This document shows, piece by piece, positions 48,467-58,772 of a DNA stretch of 64,000 bases; position 1 is the first letter of the stretch, and the number at the start of each line of letters is the position of its first letter. The DNA comes from Mesorhizobium sp. Root554 (lineage in GTDB: Bacteria; Pseudomonadota; Alphaproteobacteria; Rhizobiales; Rhizobiaceae). The stretch covers positions 2,903,715 to 2,967,714 of the forward strand of contig NZ_LMGA01000001.1 in NCBI RefSeq assembly GCF_001427025.1, written 5' to 3'. Position numbers and translations under genes: made by a program. The notes beneath the pieces are model-generated. The model had not been told where the DNA came from and ran no database searches. It worked only from the letters and a program-made list of their open reading frames with translations.

Positions 48467-49139
48467 AGTGCGATACCGGGGACAGGCCGCGCACGCGATC
48501 GGTAAGCAGCGGCCGGAAGGAAGGCCGCGATTTCACCCGCGTGTACCATTCGCGCGCCGCGCCATGCTCGCGCCAGTCAATCTCGCCAAGATAGTCGAGG
48601 ACCGAAAGGGCCGCCGCCGCCGCAAGATCGGCATAGGTGATGCGGCTGCCGGCCAGCCAATGACGGGTGCCGGCGAGCCAGTTGGTGTACTTCATGTGCT
48701 GGCGGATATTGGCGCGCGCCGCCCTGATCGCGGTGGAGTCGGGCGAGCCGCCGCCGGCCTCGGCCGGCATATGCGGTTTCAGCACGCGCTCGCGCACCAG
48801 ATGGCGGGTGACCTCGCTCTCGGTCTTGGTCAGGTACCAGTCGGTGACGCGACGGATCTCGGCGCGCTCCATCGGCCCTTCCACGAAAAGGCGCTTGTCG
48901 CGCTTCAGCACGCCGCGCGTCTCGTCGAGATATTCGGCGATGACAGACGCACCCACCACCGGCACGTCTCCTTCCGCCAGAAGGATGGGCAAAGTGCCCG
49001 CCGGGTTCAGCGCCAGGAACTCCTTGCGCCGCGTCCACGGCTTTTCTTCGATCAGCGCCAGCTCCTCTCCGTACTCGCCGAAAGCGAGACGTACGAACCG
49101 GCAGGAAGTGAACATGGGGTGATGGAAAAGGGTCAGCAT
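48447..49139 (-). CDS. fzlA: Glutathione S-transferase-fold protein, FzlA-like
   Basis: A 230-residue GST-fold protein: thioredoxin-like N-domain ([21 protein letters not shown]), [10 protein letters not shown], and helical C-domain ending [23 protein letters not shown]. The length and the acidic C-terminal end match Caulobacter FzlA, an FtsZ-binding division protein whose C-terminus is needed to activate septal wall synthesis. I assign FzlA by these features from memory, not by a search; a generic GST is the alternative. ATG 49139 is used. First gene of the fzlA-queG-epimerase operon. Confidence 0.75.
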   Translation of the reverse strand: MLTLFHHPMFTSCRFVRLAFGEYGEELALIEEKPWTRRKEFLALNPAGTLPILLAEGDVPVVGASVIAEYLDETRGVLKRDKRLFVEGPMERAEIRRVTDWYLTKTESEVTRHLVRERVLKPHMPAEAGGGSPDSTAIRAARANIRQHMKYTNWLAGTRHWLAGSRITYADLAAAAALSVLDYLGEIDWREHGAAREWYTRVKSRPSFRPLLTDRVRGLSPVSHYADLDF

Positions 49140-49296
49140 GGTCCGTGCTATCAAAAGCGCTCTGGCGAATCGCCGCCCGCGCCGATAAGTCTTGGTCGCC
49201 CGATTCTATGGGCGATAAGGGTGCTGGGACCTATAGGGGGAGTCCCGCGCCGTGACAAGTAAAGCCACAACGGGCAAGGCCTGAGCAAGGGTGCCG

Positions 49297-50235
49297 ATGG
49301 AAATCCAGACGCTGATCGAAGCGCTTTTGCTCGGACTGCTCGAGGGCCTGACCGAGTTCTTACCGGTCTCCTCCACGGGACACATTCTGCTTGCCGGGCA
49401 TTTTCTCGGTTTCGAATCGACCGGCAAGGTCTTCGAGGTGCTGATCCAGCTCGGCGCCATACTTGCCATTCTCAGCGTCTATGCCGGGCGATTTTTTACT
49501 TTCCTGCGCCGGCCCGGCGCCTTTCGGCTGATCGGCGAAGCGATCGTCGGCGTCATCGCAGCCCTTGTCTGGCTTTGCGGCTGTGCCTTCGAAATCGTTG
49601 CCGCGACTGTCCGCCGCCGCAAGGTCAACCTGTTCCTGCCGCCAGAACTGCCGAACGATCCGGCCGTGCGGCTGATGGTCGGTGTCGGCCTCGGCTTCCT
49701 GCCCGCTGCCGTAATCGGCGCGCTGGCGCATGATTTCATCAAGACCGTTCTGTTCGAAACGCCGATCCTGATCTGCGTCATGCTCATTCTGGGCGGCATC
49801 GTGCTGTTGTGGATCGATCGGCAGGACCTGAAGCCGAAGTATCATGATGCGGCCAGTCTGCCGCTTTCGACCTATCTCAAGATCGGCCTGTTCCAGTGCC
49901 TGGCGATGATCCCCGGAACCTCGCGTTCAGGCGCCACCATCGTCGGTTCGCTGCTGCTCGGCGTCGACAAGCGCGCCGCGGCTGAATTCTCGTTCTTTCT
50001 CGCCATCCCGACCATGATGGGCGCCTTCGCGCTCGACCTGTTCAAGAACCGCGACCTGCTGTCGGCCTCGGATTTCCCGGTGATCGCGGTTGGCTTCATC
50101 GCCGCTTTCGTCACGGCGATATTGGTCGTTCGCAGCCTGCTCGCTTATGTGTCGCGGCACGGCTATTCGCTGTTCGGCTGGTGGCGTCTGGCCGTCGGCG
50201 GCGTTGGACTGATCGCCCTGCTCATCTGGGGTTAA
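49297..50235 (+). CDS. uppP: Undecaprenyl-diphosphatase
   Basis: A 312-residue inner-membrane enzyme that dephosphorylates undecaprenyl diphosphate to recycle the cell-wall lipid carrier; overproduction gives bacitracin resistance. The conserved catalytic regions [15 protein letters not shown] (about residues 15-30) and [15 protein letters not shown] (about 205-219) are intact, with about eight helices. ATG 49297 has AAGG at six bases; a GTG at 49291 is the alternative. Divergent from the fzlA operon. Confidence 0.95.
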   Translation: MEIQTLIEALLLGLLEGLTEFLPVSSTGHILLAGHFLGFESTGKVFEVLIQLGAILAILSVYAGRFFTFLRRPGAFRLIGEAIVGVIAALVWLCGCAFEIVAATVRRRKVNLFLPPELPNDPAVRLMVGVGLGFLPAAVIGALAHDFIKTVLFETPILICVMLILGGIVLLWIDRQDLKPKYHDAASLPLSTYLKIGLFQCLAMIPGTSRSGATIVGSLLLGVDKRAAAEFSFFLAIPTMMGAFALDLFKNRDLLSASDFPVIAVGFIAAFVTAILVVRSLLAYVSRHGYSLFGWWRLAVGGVGLIALLIWG

Positions 50236-50243
50236 GACAGCAC

Positions 50244-51218
50244 TCAGGCCGCAGGCTTGCGCTGGAACTGTCCGGCGGCGCGGAACCGCCACAGGTAGCT
50301 CGGCAGGATGGTTCCCACCGACTGGCCCTGGATGCCAAGGCCTGCAAGCGTCCGTCCATCCTTTTCGGCGACTTCCGAAACCACATTGTGCTGTCGAAGC
50401 TGGATCACCTGATCGCGGGTCAGCAGCGGGTTCGGCAGCAATTCCAGGATGGAGGCCTGGATGTTGGCCAGCCACCACGGCACCGGCACAAGCAGGCGCT
50501 TGCGGTCGATGACGTCAAGCAGCTCCTGCATGCACTCCTTGAAGGTCAGGACCTTCGGACCGCCCAGTTCATAGACTTGGCCGCGCTTCACCTTGCCATC
50601 GACGGACCGCGCGATTGCCTCGGCCACGTCGCCGACATAGACCGGCTGGAACCGGGTCTCGCCGCCGCCGATCAGGGGCAGCACCGGCGAAAGACGCGCC
50701 ATGCCGGCAAAGCGGTTGAAGAAGCGGTCTTCCGGGCCGAACATGATCGATGGGCGGAAAACAATCGCTTCCCGCACGGTCTCCAGAACGGCCTGCTCGC
50801 CCAGCGCTTTCGTGCGTGCGTAGGCGGATTCCGAGTTGGCGTCTGCGCCGAGCGCTGAAACATGTGTCATGCCGGCGCCGACCGCTCGCGCGGCTTCCGC
50901 TATGGCGCGCGCGCCGAATTCCTGCACGGCGGAAAACTTCTGCCGGCCGCCTTCATGCAGGATGCCGACGAGATTTATGACGTGATCGGCGCCGCGCACC
51001 GCGTTGTCGACCGACCAGCGCACCCGCACATTGGCCTGCACCGCCTGGATCTGACCGACATTGCCCAGCGGCTGCAGATGCCCGGCGAGATCGGGCCTGC
51101 GGCAGGCCACCCGTATGCGATAGCCGCGCTTGGCCAGCGCCCGCACCACATGCCGGCCGACGAAGCCTGAACCGCCGAAGATCACCACGAGCTTGGGGGT
51201 CTGCAGAATCTCGGTCAT
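50244..51218 (-). CDS. NDUFA9-like NAD(P)-binding protein
   Basis: A 324-residue atypical SDR: Rossmann motif VVIFGGSGFVGRHVVRALAKRG (written here as positions about 10-31), THVSALGADANSESAYARTKALGE with a degenerate YxxxK active site, and PSIMFGPEDRFFNR. The family includes the NDUFA9 accessory subunit of complex I, but bacterial members act alone and have not been assigned a reaction. The ATG at 51218 has GGAG upstream; an extension to 51302 is unlikely. Convergent with uppP, with eight bases between stops. Confidence 0.83.
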   Translation of the reverse strand: MTEILQTPKLVVIFGGSGFVGRHVVRALAKRGYRIRVACRRPDLAGHLQPLGNVGQIQAVQANVRVRWSVDNAVRGADHVINLVGILHEGGRQKFSAVQEFGARAIAEAARAVGAGMTHVSALGADANSESAYARTKALGEQAVLETVREAIVFRPSIMFGPEDRFFNRFAGMARLSPVLPLIGGGETRFQPVYVGDVAEAIARSVDGKVKRGQVYELGGPKVLTFKECMQELLDVIDRKRLLVPVPWWLANIQASILELLPNPLLTRDQVIQLRQHNVVSEVAEKDGRTLAGLGIQGQSVGTILPSYLWRFRAAGQFQRKPAA

Positions 51219-51332
51219 GGTCGGCTCCGGCTGTACGCCCTTTTCTGCGGGCTTTGGCTGAAGCCGTTTCATAGTGCGTTTCAGCCCAAACGCAAAGGGC
51301 AAAGCGGCCGTTAGCCGCTCTGGAGCCCTGCG

Positions 51333-51785
51333 TTAAAGCGCCCTGCCCAGATGTGCGTCGACCGACTGCCGGTTGCCGCCGCGGATGACGAAGAAGAACA
51401 GGGCCGCCGCCCACAGCAGCGACTTTTCCGCACCGGAAAAACCCTGCCCCTGGACGATCCAGTGAAACCACACCGTGACCAGCAAGATGATCATGCCCGC
51501 GAAAGAGGCCGGACGCGTCAGAAAGCCGATGGCGATCAGGATGCCGCCGAAGAACTCGGTGACCGACAGTAGCGGCGACCAGAACGTTCCGGGATAGAAG
51601 CCCAGGCCCTCGACCATACCCACTGCGCCGAACGGATCGACGATCTTCTGCGAGCCGTGAATGGCCAGGAAACCGCCGGCCACCACACGCAGAAGTGTTT
51701 CGGCCAGATCGTGCAGGGCGCTGTAGATGTTTCCCATTGCCGGTATTAAAAGACGGGTGCGGCCGGGTTCGGTCATGTGTGACAA
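51333..51785 (-). CDS. DoxX family membrane protein
   Basis: A 150-residue protein with about four hydrophobic helices and the DoxX pattern LLRVVAGGFLAIHGSQKI, SVTEFFGGILIAIGFLTRPAS. DoxX-like proteins are linked to quinone and thiol redox but most have no known reaction. The start is probably the TTG at 51785, because a full AAGGAG (51793-51798) lies seven bases upstream; the ATG at 51776 is 16 bases from it. It lies 114 bp upstream of the NDUFA9-like gene on the same strand and may share its transcript. Confidence 0.82.
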   Translation of the reverse strand: MSHMTEPGRTRLLIPAMGNIYSALHDLAETLLRVVAGGFLAIHGSQKIVDPFGAVGMVEGLGFYPGTFWSPLLSVTEFFGGILIAIGFLTRPASFAGMIILLVTVWFHWIVQGQGFSGAEKSLLWAAALFFFVIRGGNRQSVDAHLGRAL

Positions 51786-51899
51786 GAATGGTCTCCTTCG
51801 TGGTCGAGGACCTGAAACGCCCGATGGTCAACCTCACGGTCAAATGAAAACAAGTTGATTAGTCGGGTCATATTTAAGGCGAATGCGGTTACGCGTTGC

Positions 51900-51947
51900 G
51901 GCCTTCGGCCAAGCGAATTTCGGTTGAGGGAATGCGCCGAAGGCGCA
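51900..51947 (+). promoter_or_regulatory. Two small hairpins in the leader of the SDR gene
   Basis: GGCC-ttc-GGCC (51900-51910) and TGCGCC-gaa-GGCGCA (51933-51947) lie in the 140 bp between divergent doxX and the SDR gene. They could shape the mRNA leader or belong to a diverged palindromic repeat. No T run follows, so neither is a terminator. Confidence 0.3.
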
Positions 51948-51981
51948 AGAATCGGCAGGGATCGAATAAGGAATTGTAGGA

Positions 51982-52689
51982 ATGACGAGTAAGCTCGAAG
52001 GCAGGCATATCGTGGTGACGGGCGGCACCGGGCAGCTCGGCAGCACGGTGGTGGCCAAGCTTTTGGAAGAAGGTGCGGTCTGCCACGTCCCCAACAGCCA
52101 CGCGGCGGCGCCGGAGCATTTTCCTTTTGTCGGGCACGAGCGCGTCAGGCTGGTGAACAATGTCTATCTCGCCGATTCCGCCGCGGTCGAAGCATTCTAT
52201 GCGGATGTGCCTGAGCTTTGGGCGTCGGTTCACCTTGCCGGCGGGTTCGCCATGGCGCCGCTTGAAAAAACCGAATCGGCTTCATTCGCAGAGATCATGG
52301 ACACCAATGTCCGCACCGCCTTTTTGTGCAGTCGCGCCGCGGTGCGGGCGTTGCTCGCGGCAGGCAATGAAGGCCGTATCGTCAATGTTTCGGCCCGTCC
52401 CGGGCTCGATCCGCGTCGCGGCGCCGGCATGGTCGCCTATGCTGCCAGCAAGGCGGCCGTTGCGGCGATGACCGTCGCCTTGGCCGAAGAGGTGAAGAGC
52501 AAGGGCATCCTCGTCAATGCCATAGCCCCGTCGACGCTGGACACCGCTTCAAACCGCGCCGACATGCCCGATGCCGATTTTTCGCGCTGGGTCAGCCTCG
52601 AGGCGGCGGCGGAAGCGATTTTCTATCTTGTGTCGCCGGCCAACCAGGCGATGAGCGGAGCTCTCGTTCCGCTCTATGGCCGCGCATAG
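51982..52689 (+). CDS. Short-chain dehydrogenase/reductase (SDR)
   Basis: A 235-residue classical SDR oxidoreductase: cofactor motif TGGTGQLGS (about residues 12-20), NVSARPG for the active-site Ser region and YAASK (Tyr/Lys pair, about 153-157). It should reduce or oxidise a hydroxyl/keto group with NAD(P)(H). TAGGA precedes the ATG. It ends 51 bp before a strong terminator shared with rpsA. Substrate unknown. Confidence 0.87.
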   Translation: MTSKLEGRHIVVTGGTGQLGSTVVAKLLEEGAVCHVPNSHAAAPEHFPFVGHERVRLVNNVYLADSAAVEAFYADVPELWASVHLAGGFAMAPLEKTESASFAEIMDTNVRTAFLCSRAAVRALLAAGNEGRIVNVSARPGLDPRRGAGMVAYAASKAAVAAMTVALAEEVKSKGILVNAIAPSTLDTASNRADMPDADFSRWVSLEAAAEAIFYLVSPANQAMSGALVPLYGRA

Positions 52690-52740
52690 GGCGTTCAGCG
52701 CCAATACGCAGAGCCCTCTCGGCGAAAGGCAAGCCGCATA

Positions 52741-52777
52741 AAAAAACCCCGCGAACCATGAGGCTCGCGGGGTTTTT
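52741..52777. terminator. Bidirectional rho-independent terminator between SDR and rpsA
   Basis: AAAAACCCCGCGA-a-CC, loop ATGA, GG-c-TCGCGGGGTTTTT: a long GC stem with a single mismatch, flanked by A and T runs. It lies 17 bp beyond the rpsA stop and 52 bp beyond the SDR stop and can terminate both convergent transcripts. Confidence 0.92.
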
Positions 52778-52793
52778 GTTTTTCGTGGCAGGC

Positions 52794-54491
52794 TTAGTTG
52801 CCGGACTTCTTCAGCGCCGCGCCCAGGATGTCGCCGAGCGAAGCACCGGAGTCGGTGGAACCGTACTGGGCCACCGCTTCCTTTTCCTCGGCGATTTCCA
52901 GCGCCTTGATCGAGACCTGCAGCTTGCGGGTCTTCTTGTCGTAGGCGATGACGCGGGCATCGACCTTCTGGCCAACGGTGAAGCGTTCCGGACGCTGCTC
53001 GTCGCGATCACGTGACAGGTCGGAGCGCTTGACGAACGAGTCGAGACCGCTCTCCACCAGCCGCACCTCGATGCCGCCATCCTTGATGCCGGTTACTTCG
53101 CAGGTGACGACGGCGTTCTTGCGCAGTTCGCCCGAAGTGGCGGCTTCGCCGGCCGCGTCGCGCTGCAGCTGCTTGACGCCGAGCGAGATACGCTCCTTCT
53201 CGATGTCAACGTCGAGCACCTGCGCCTTGACCATGTCGCCGCGATTGTACTCTTCGATGACCTGTTCGCCCGGACGGTTCCAGTCCAGGTCGGACAGGTG
53301 AACCATGCCGTCCACGTCGCCTTCGAGGCCGATGAACAGGCCGAACTCGGTCTTGTTCTTGACCTCGCCCTCGACTTCCGAGCCGACCGGATGGTTTGCG
53401 GCGAAAGCATGCCACGGGTTTTCCAGCGTCTGCTTCAAGCCCAGCGAAATACGGCGCTTGGCCGGATCGACCTCGAGCACGACAACGTCGACTTCCTGCG
53501 TGGTGGAGAGGATCTTGCCGGGATGCACGTTCTTCTTCGTCCACGACATTTCCGAAACGTGGATGAGACCCTCGATGCCCGGCTCCAGCTCGACGAACGC
53601 GCCGTAGTCGGTGATGTTGGTGACGGTGCCGGTGATCTTCTTGCCGATCGGGAACTTGGTGCCGATATCGGACCACGGATCGCTTTCGAGCTGCTTCATG
53701 CCCAGCGAGATGCGGTGCGTCTCCTGGTTGATGCGGATGATCTGCACCTTCACCGTCTGGCCGATGTTGAGGATCTCGGTCGGATGGTTGACGCGGCGCC
53801 ATGCCATGTCGGTGACGTGCAGCAGGCCGTCAATGCCGCCGAGATCGACGAACGCACCGTAATCGGTGATGTTCTTGACCACACCCTCGACCACCTGACC
53901 CTCTTCGAGGTTCTGAACGATCTCGGAGCGCTGTTCGGCGCGGCTCTCTTCCAGCACGGTGCGGCGCGAAACCACGATGTTGCCGCGGCGGCGATCCATC
54001 TTGAGGATCTCGAAGGGCTGCGGGTTGTGCATGAGCGGCGTGACATCGCGGATCGGGCGGATATCGACCTGCGAACGCGGCAGGAAGGCCACGGCGCCGT
54101 CGAGGTCGACGGTGAAGCCGCCCTTGACCTGGTTGAAGATCACGCCTTCGACGCGCTCGCCCTTGGTGAATTTCTCTTCGAGCTTGACCCAGCTCTCTTC
54201 GCGGCGGGCCTTCTCGCGCGACAGCATCGCCTCGCCCAGGGCGTTTTCGATGCGCTCGACATAGACTTCAACCGTATCGCCGACCTTGAGGCCGCCTTCC
54301 TTGCCCTTGACGCCGAATTCCTTCAGCGGCACGCGGCCTTCGACCTTGAGGCCGACATCGATGATGGCCATGTCCTTTTCGATCGCGGTCACGAGACCGC
54401 GCACGACCTGGCCTTCGCCGGAATGGCCGGCGCCGAAAGATTCGTCGAGCATGCTCGCGAAATCATCGCGAGTGGGTGTTGCAGTAGCCAT
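52794..54491 (-). CDS. rpsA: 30S ribosomal protein S1
   Basis: A 565-residue RNA-binding ribosomal protein that helps mRNAs load onto the 30S subunit. Six S1 OB-fold repeats are seen in sequence (for example GVVKNITDYGAFVDLGGIDG and GTVTNITDYGAFVELEPGIEG). ATG 54491, with GGAGAAA three to eight bases upstream, gives the standard MATATPTRDDF start; the open frame extends to 54599. The aroA, paiB, cmk and rpsA genes lie in that transcriptional order on this strand. Confidence 0.97.
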   Translation of the reverse strand: MATATPTRDDFASMLDESFGAGHSGEGQVVRGLVTAIEKDMAIIDVGLKVEGRVPLKEFGVKGKEGGLKVGDTVEVYVERIENALGEAMLSREKARREESWVKLEEKFTKGERVEGVIFNQVKGGFTVDLDGAVAFLPRSQVDIRPIRDVTPLMHNPQPFEILKMDRRRGNIVVSRRTVLEESRAEQRSEIVQNLEEGQVVEGVVKNITDYGAFVDLGGIDGLLHVTDMAWRRVNHPTEILNIGQTVKVQIIRINQETHRISLGMKQLESDPWSDIGTKFPIGKKITGTVTNITDYGAFVELEPGIEGLIHVSEMSWTKKNVHPGKILSTTQEVDVVVLEVDPAKRRISLGLKQTLENPWHAFAANHPVGSEVEGEVKNKTEFGLFIGLEGDVDGMVHLSDLDWNRPGEQVIEEYNRGDMVKAQVLDVDIEKERISLGVKQLQRDAAGEAATSGELRKNAVVTCEVTGIKDGGIEVRLVESGLDSFVKRSDLSRDRDEQRPERFTVGQKVDARVIAYDKKTRKLQVSIKALEIAEEKEAVAQYGSTDSGASLGDILGAALKKSGN

Positions 54492-54690
54492 ATTTTCTCC
54501 TGGGAACCCCGCGTTTGTCAGCGAGGTCGGCGCCGTGGTTAGCGTTGCGTTGGCCTGCCGGCGTTCCGGGTCGAAACCCTGGCCGCCCTGGAGCGGCAAA
54601 TCCGGCGCATGCTAGAATGCTGGCAGGCTGGTTCTTGGTCTCGCCTGGGCTTCGCCGCATCTCCCGGCGGGAGAACAGGGCAAAAGCCGG

Positions 54691-55329
54691 TCAGGCCTTG
54701 TTCCGGATGGCAATGGCCTCGTCAACGATCGCCCGCGCCGCCTGGAACGCGGCTTCTATAGACATTTCCGAGGTGTCGAGCAAGTGCGCGTCAGCGGCGG
54801 GCCGAAGCGGCGAGTCGGCACGGCCCATGTCACGCTCGTCGCGCCGGACGATGTCGGCGAGGATATCGGCTCCTTCGGCCTTTCCGCCGCGCGCCTCGAT
54901 GTCGCGCAGCCGGCGCTGCGCCCGTACCTCGGCGCTGGCGGTGACATAGAGCTTTACGTCCGCTTCGGGGCATACAACCGTACCGATATCACGCCCGTCC
55001 AGCACGGCGCCGGACGCTTGCGCGGCGAAGGCGCGCTGCTTGTCGACGAGGATTTTGCGCACGTCCGAAATCACCGCCACGCGGGAGGCTGCATCGGCGA
55101 CCTCGTGGGCGGATAAGGCCTCCCGGTCGAGGTTGCCGAGATCGACCAGTTTAGCAGCCTCGACAGCGTGCGTTTCATCTCCGAGCGGCCAGCCCCTGGT
55201 CAGGAGCATGTGCGCCACGGCGCGGTAGGTCAGCCCGGTGTCCAGATGCGGCAGATGATAATAATCGGCCAGCCGCCGCGCCAGGGTGCCCTTGCCGGAA
55301 GCCGCCGGTCCGTCGATGGCGATGATCAT
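54691..55329 (-). CDS. cmk: Cytidylate kinase
   Basis: A 212-residue (d)CMP kinase. P-loop GPAASGKGT (residues 6-14), [12 protein letters not shown] for the CMP site, DGRDIGTVV and the LID region with RRDERDMGR are intact. It makes CDP/dCDP for nucleic acid and lipid synthesis. Its start codon overlaps the stop of the paiB-like gene by four bases; rpsA follows after 199 bp. Confidence 0.96.
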   Translation of the reverse strand: MIIAIDGPAASGKGTLARRLADYYHLPHLDTGLTYRAVAHMLLTRGWPLGDETHAVEAAKLVDLGNLDREALSAHEVADAASRVAVISDVRKILVDKQRAFAAQASGAVLDGRDIGTVVCPEADVKLYVTASAEVRAQRRLRDIEARGGKAEGADILADIVRRDERDMGRADSPLRPAADAHLLDTSEMSIEAAFQAARAIVDEAIAIRNKA

Positions 55330-55970
55330 CGCTTCACCCTGTAATGCCGCATGATCGCTGCCATATCGGCATTGGCGTGGACTTCACCGGGGTCGCCGAG
55401 ACCGTCCGCCACCCGCTCCATGTCGGTCACCGGGCGGTTCTGGCTGGCCTTCCACTTGCCGTCGATGGCGGTGATTTCGATTTCGACGCCGATAATGCCC
55501 TTGATCTGCGCCTGGATGAAGTCTTCCGGCGCGTCCTCGACCGCCCACGGGGCCGGTCGGGCGGCTTCATGGTCGCGCGTCAGTGCGCCGATCTGGGTCC
55601 GCAGCCAACCTCCATCATCGATGACGCGCGCCACGCCACGCACCTGCACGACGGCATAGTTCCAGGTCGGCACGACCTTGCCGGTTTCCTGCTTCGCCGC
55701 ATACCAGGACGGCGTGATGTATGTTTCCGGCCCCTGGAAGACGATGAGCACCGTCGCTCCGTCGGCGATTTCGCGCCATTGGCCATTGGCCTTCGACATG
55801 TGCACCTGCAAGGTACCCTTCTCGGACCGCTCTGCTTCCAAATGGAAGGGAAGCAGATTGGCGTTCGGTCCGTCGGCGGCCGCGGTAATGAGCAGGCCGA
55901 GAGGATGCGACCGGATCAGCGCATGCTGGACCGAGAGATCATCCTCGCGGAAATGCGGCGGCTGATACAT
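55326..55970 (-). CDS. paiB: FMN-binding negative transcriptional regulator (PaiB family)
   Basis: A 214-residue PaiB-like protein: [25 protein letters not shown] at the N-terminus (split-barrel FMN-binding fold), [26 protein letters not shown] in the middle and [22 protein letters not shown] near the end. In Bacillus PaiB represses sporulation and protease genes, but bacterial relatives may be flavin enzymes, so the regulator label is uncertain. It sits tightly between aroA (one base) and cmk (four-base overlap). Confidence 0.85.
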   Translation of the reverse strand: MYQPPHFREDDLSVQHALIRSHPLGLLITAAADGPNANLLPFHLEAERSEKGTLQVHMSKANGQWREIADGATVLIVFQGPETYITPSWYAAKQETGKVVPTWNYAVVQVRGVARVIDDGGWLRTQIGALTRDHEAARPAPWAVEDAPEDFIQAQIKGIIGVEIEITAIDGKWKASQNRPVTDMERVADGLGDPGEVHANADMAAIMRHYRVKR

Positions 55971-55971
55971 G

Positions 55972-57414
<1,443 letters not shown>

Positions 57415-57522
57415 TCATCCTGAAAAAGCCTCGTGAAAATGCCGCCGGGCAACGTGGCTTTTGGCTTTGACAGCACGGTCAACTGTGAGTAAGGGGACCA
57501 GTCTTTCTGTACGAGGCTTGCC

Positions 57523-57909
57523 GTGGCAAAATCTGAACTTGGCACAAAACGCATAGACCCTGAGACGGGTCAGAAATTCTACGACCTGAACAAGGACCCG
57601 ATAGTTTCGCCCTATACGGGCAAAACCTATCCGCGCTCCTACTTCGAGGAAGGCAAGGTTGCCGCCATCGAGGAAGAGGAGGAGGTCGAGGAAAAGGAAG
57701 CAGACGCCGAGGAAGAAGGCGCCGAGATCGTTTCGCTCGAGGATGCCGATGAGGAAGCCAAGGCCGACGATCTTCCTGACCTTGGGGACGACGAAGACGA
57801 TGTCGACATCGGCGACGATGACGAAGACACCTTCCTCGAGGATGAAGAGGAAGAGGACGACGACGTTTCCGACATGATCGGCGTCGGCGATGACGAGGAC
57901 GAAATCTGA
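57523..57909 (+). CDS. TIGR02300-family acidic protein
   Basis: A 128-residue protein of unknown function found in alphaproteobacteria. The first 45 residues are conserved (KRIDPETGQKFYDLNKDP, SPYTGKTYPRSYF) and resemble a zinc-ribbon scaffold without its cysteines. The rest, about residues 48-128, is almost entirely Asp and Glu. Translation starts at a GTG (57523) with GAGG seven bases upstream; a perfect TTGACA lies at 57467-57472. Divergent from aroA. A highly acidic tail suggests binding to a basic partner such as RNA-binding protein or ribosomal protein, but this is a guess. Confidence 0.85.
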   Translation: MAKSELGTKRIDPETGQKFYDLNKDPIVSPYTGKTYPRSYFEEGKVAAIEEEEEVEEKEADAEEEGAEIVSLEDADEEAKADDLPDLGDDEDDVDIGDDDEDTFLEDEEEEDDDVSDMIGVGDDEDEI

Positions 57910-58085
57910 TCGGGCCGGTGGGCGCCAGGGCGCTCGCCGGCTTTCGCTGCCGGCATGATAAAAAGCCGCCGCGGAAGACTTGCTATTGCTGCAAGGCGGC
58001 GCTAGAAGCCGCCAGCATTAGGCGGCCGGGACCCAACCCGGCCTGATCTTTTCGCCGGAAACGGCGCCGGCGGCTTGCCGGGTGT

Positions 58086-58161
58086 GGGGCCATAGCTCAG
58101 CTGGGAGAGCGCCTGCATGGCATGCAGGAGGTCAGCGGTTCGATCCCGCTTGGCTCCACCA
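58086..58161 (+). tRNA. tRNA-Ala (anticodon GGC)
   Basis: A 76-nt cloverleaf: acceptor GGGGCCA/TGGCTCC with one G-T pair, D-arm AGCTCAGCTGGGAGAGC, anticodon stem CCTGC/GCAGG with loop ATGGCAT (anticodon GGC), T-arm with GGTTCGATCC and an encoded CCA at 58159-58161. Located 176 bp downstream of the TIGR02300 gene. I found no repeat of its 3' end further right in the window that would mark an integrated element. Confidence 0.97.
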
Positions 58162-58439
58162 AATCGTTCTTCCTGAATTGCAATTCTTGGATTCCTGGAG
58201 TGTCCTCGGCATATCCGGAGCTGGTCCTTCGATCTGTTGGCCGGTTCAGGCAATCCAACGTGGCGATGCCGCCGGCTCAACCCAGTCTCTTTAAAGCATC
58301 CAGAGATGCAGCCCACGAGATATTCCTCGGTCGATGGGATCGATTTCTATCCCGTTCATCCGCCTGCCCGGCAAGGAAATCGCTCGGCGTCGCCGATCTG
58401 TAGCCGCAAGTCTGGTGGGTACCAACACAAAAAATGAAT

Positions 58440-58459
58440 TGCACGCCTGTGCAAAAATG
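58440..58459 (+). repeat. Operator-like palindrome copy 1
   Basis: TGCACGCCTGTGCAAAAATG; the core is TTGCAC-gcct-GTGCAA, a perfect palindrome with a four-base centre. Identical at 18 of 20 positions to 58617-58636, 177 bp downstream. Probably a regulator binding site. Confidence 0.55.
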
Positions 58460-58616
58460 CCCTGCCCAGCACTTGTCAGGCGAAGAAATTGCCATCTCCG
58501 CCGCAAGCGGCCCAGAAAGACAAGGGGTTGATTTTTCACAAGAAAGACAAGTTAATGCCAAGAGTGAACGCCCCTCATCCGGGTATGAGTCATGTTCAGA
58601 AAGCTATGCGCCTATA

Positions 58617-58636
58617 TGCACACCAGTGCAAAAATG
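58617..58636 (+). repeat. Operator-like palindrome copy 2
   Basis: TGCACACCAGTGCAAAAATG; core TGCAC-acca-GTGCA. It lies just upstream of TTGACT at 58650, a possible -35 element, and about 155 bp before the leader ORF. The centre of four bases is shorter than that of NtrC sites, which need a longer gap between half-sites. Confidence 0.55.
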
Positions 58637-58772
58637 TCGCAAAGTTGGGTTGACTTTTGTCGACGGCACGGCGACAAAAATAAAAACCGTACTTCACGTG
58701 CGGTGCGGGCCGCGGGAGGTTGGCTCGGCAGGCGGGTGGCAGTAGCCGGCCTGCAAGCGTCAGGGAGGAACA

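Larger units (their letters stand above)
58162..58772 (+). other. 610-bp non-coding region before the last ABC operon
   Basis: No convincing gene is present. A frame in phase with the permease is open from 58592, but it has no conserved content. The stretch is less GC-rich than its surroundings from about 58425. It contains two near-identical palindromes (58440 and 58617), a TTGACT (58650-58655) and an inverted repeat TTTTGTCG/CGACAAAA (58655-58662 with 58672-58679). It looks like a control region for the ABC operon downstream. Confidence 0.6.

Noticed and set aside
58440-58636. NtrC (sigma-54 enhancer) sites
   Set aside because: Half-sites TGCAC/GTGCA match, but the centre is four bases and NtrC dyads need a longer gap; no GG-N10-GC promoter was seen downstream.
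58086-58772. Integrated element at the tRNA-Ala 3' end
   Set aside because: No integrase, no direct repeat of the tRNA 3' end and no mobile genes were found to the right; the following genes look like an ordinary ABC operon.
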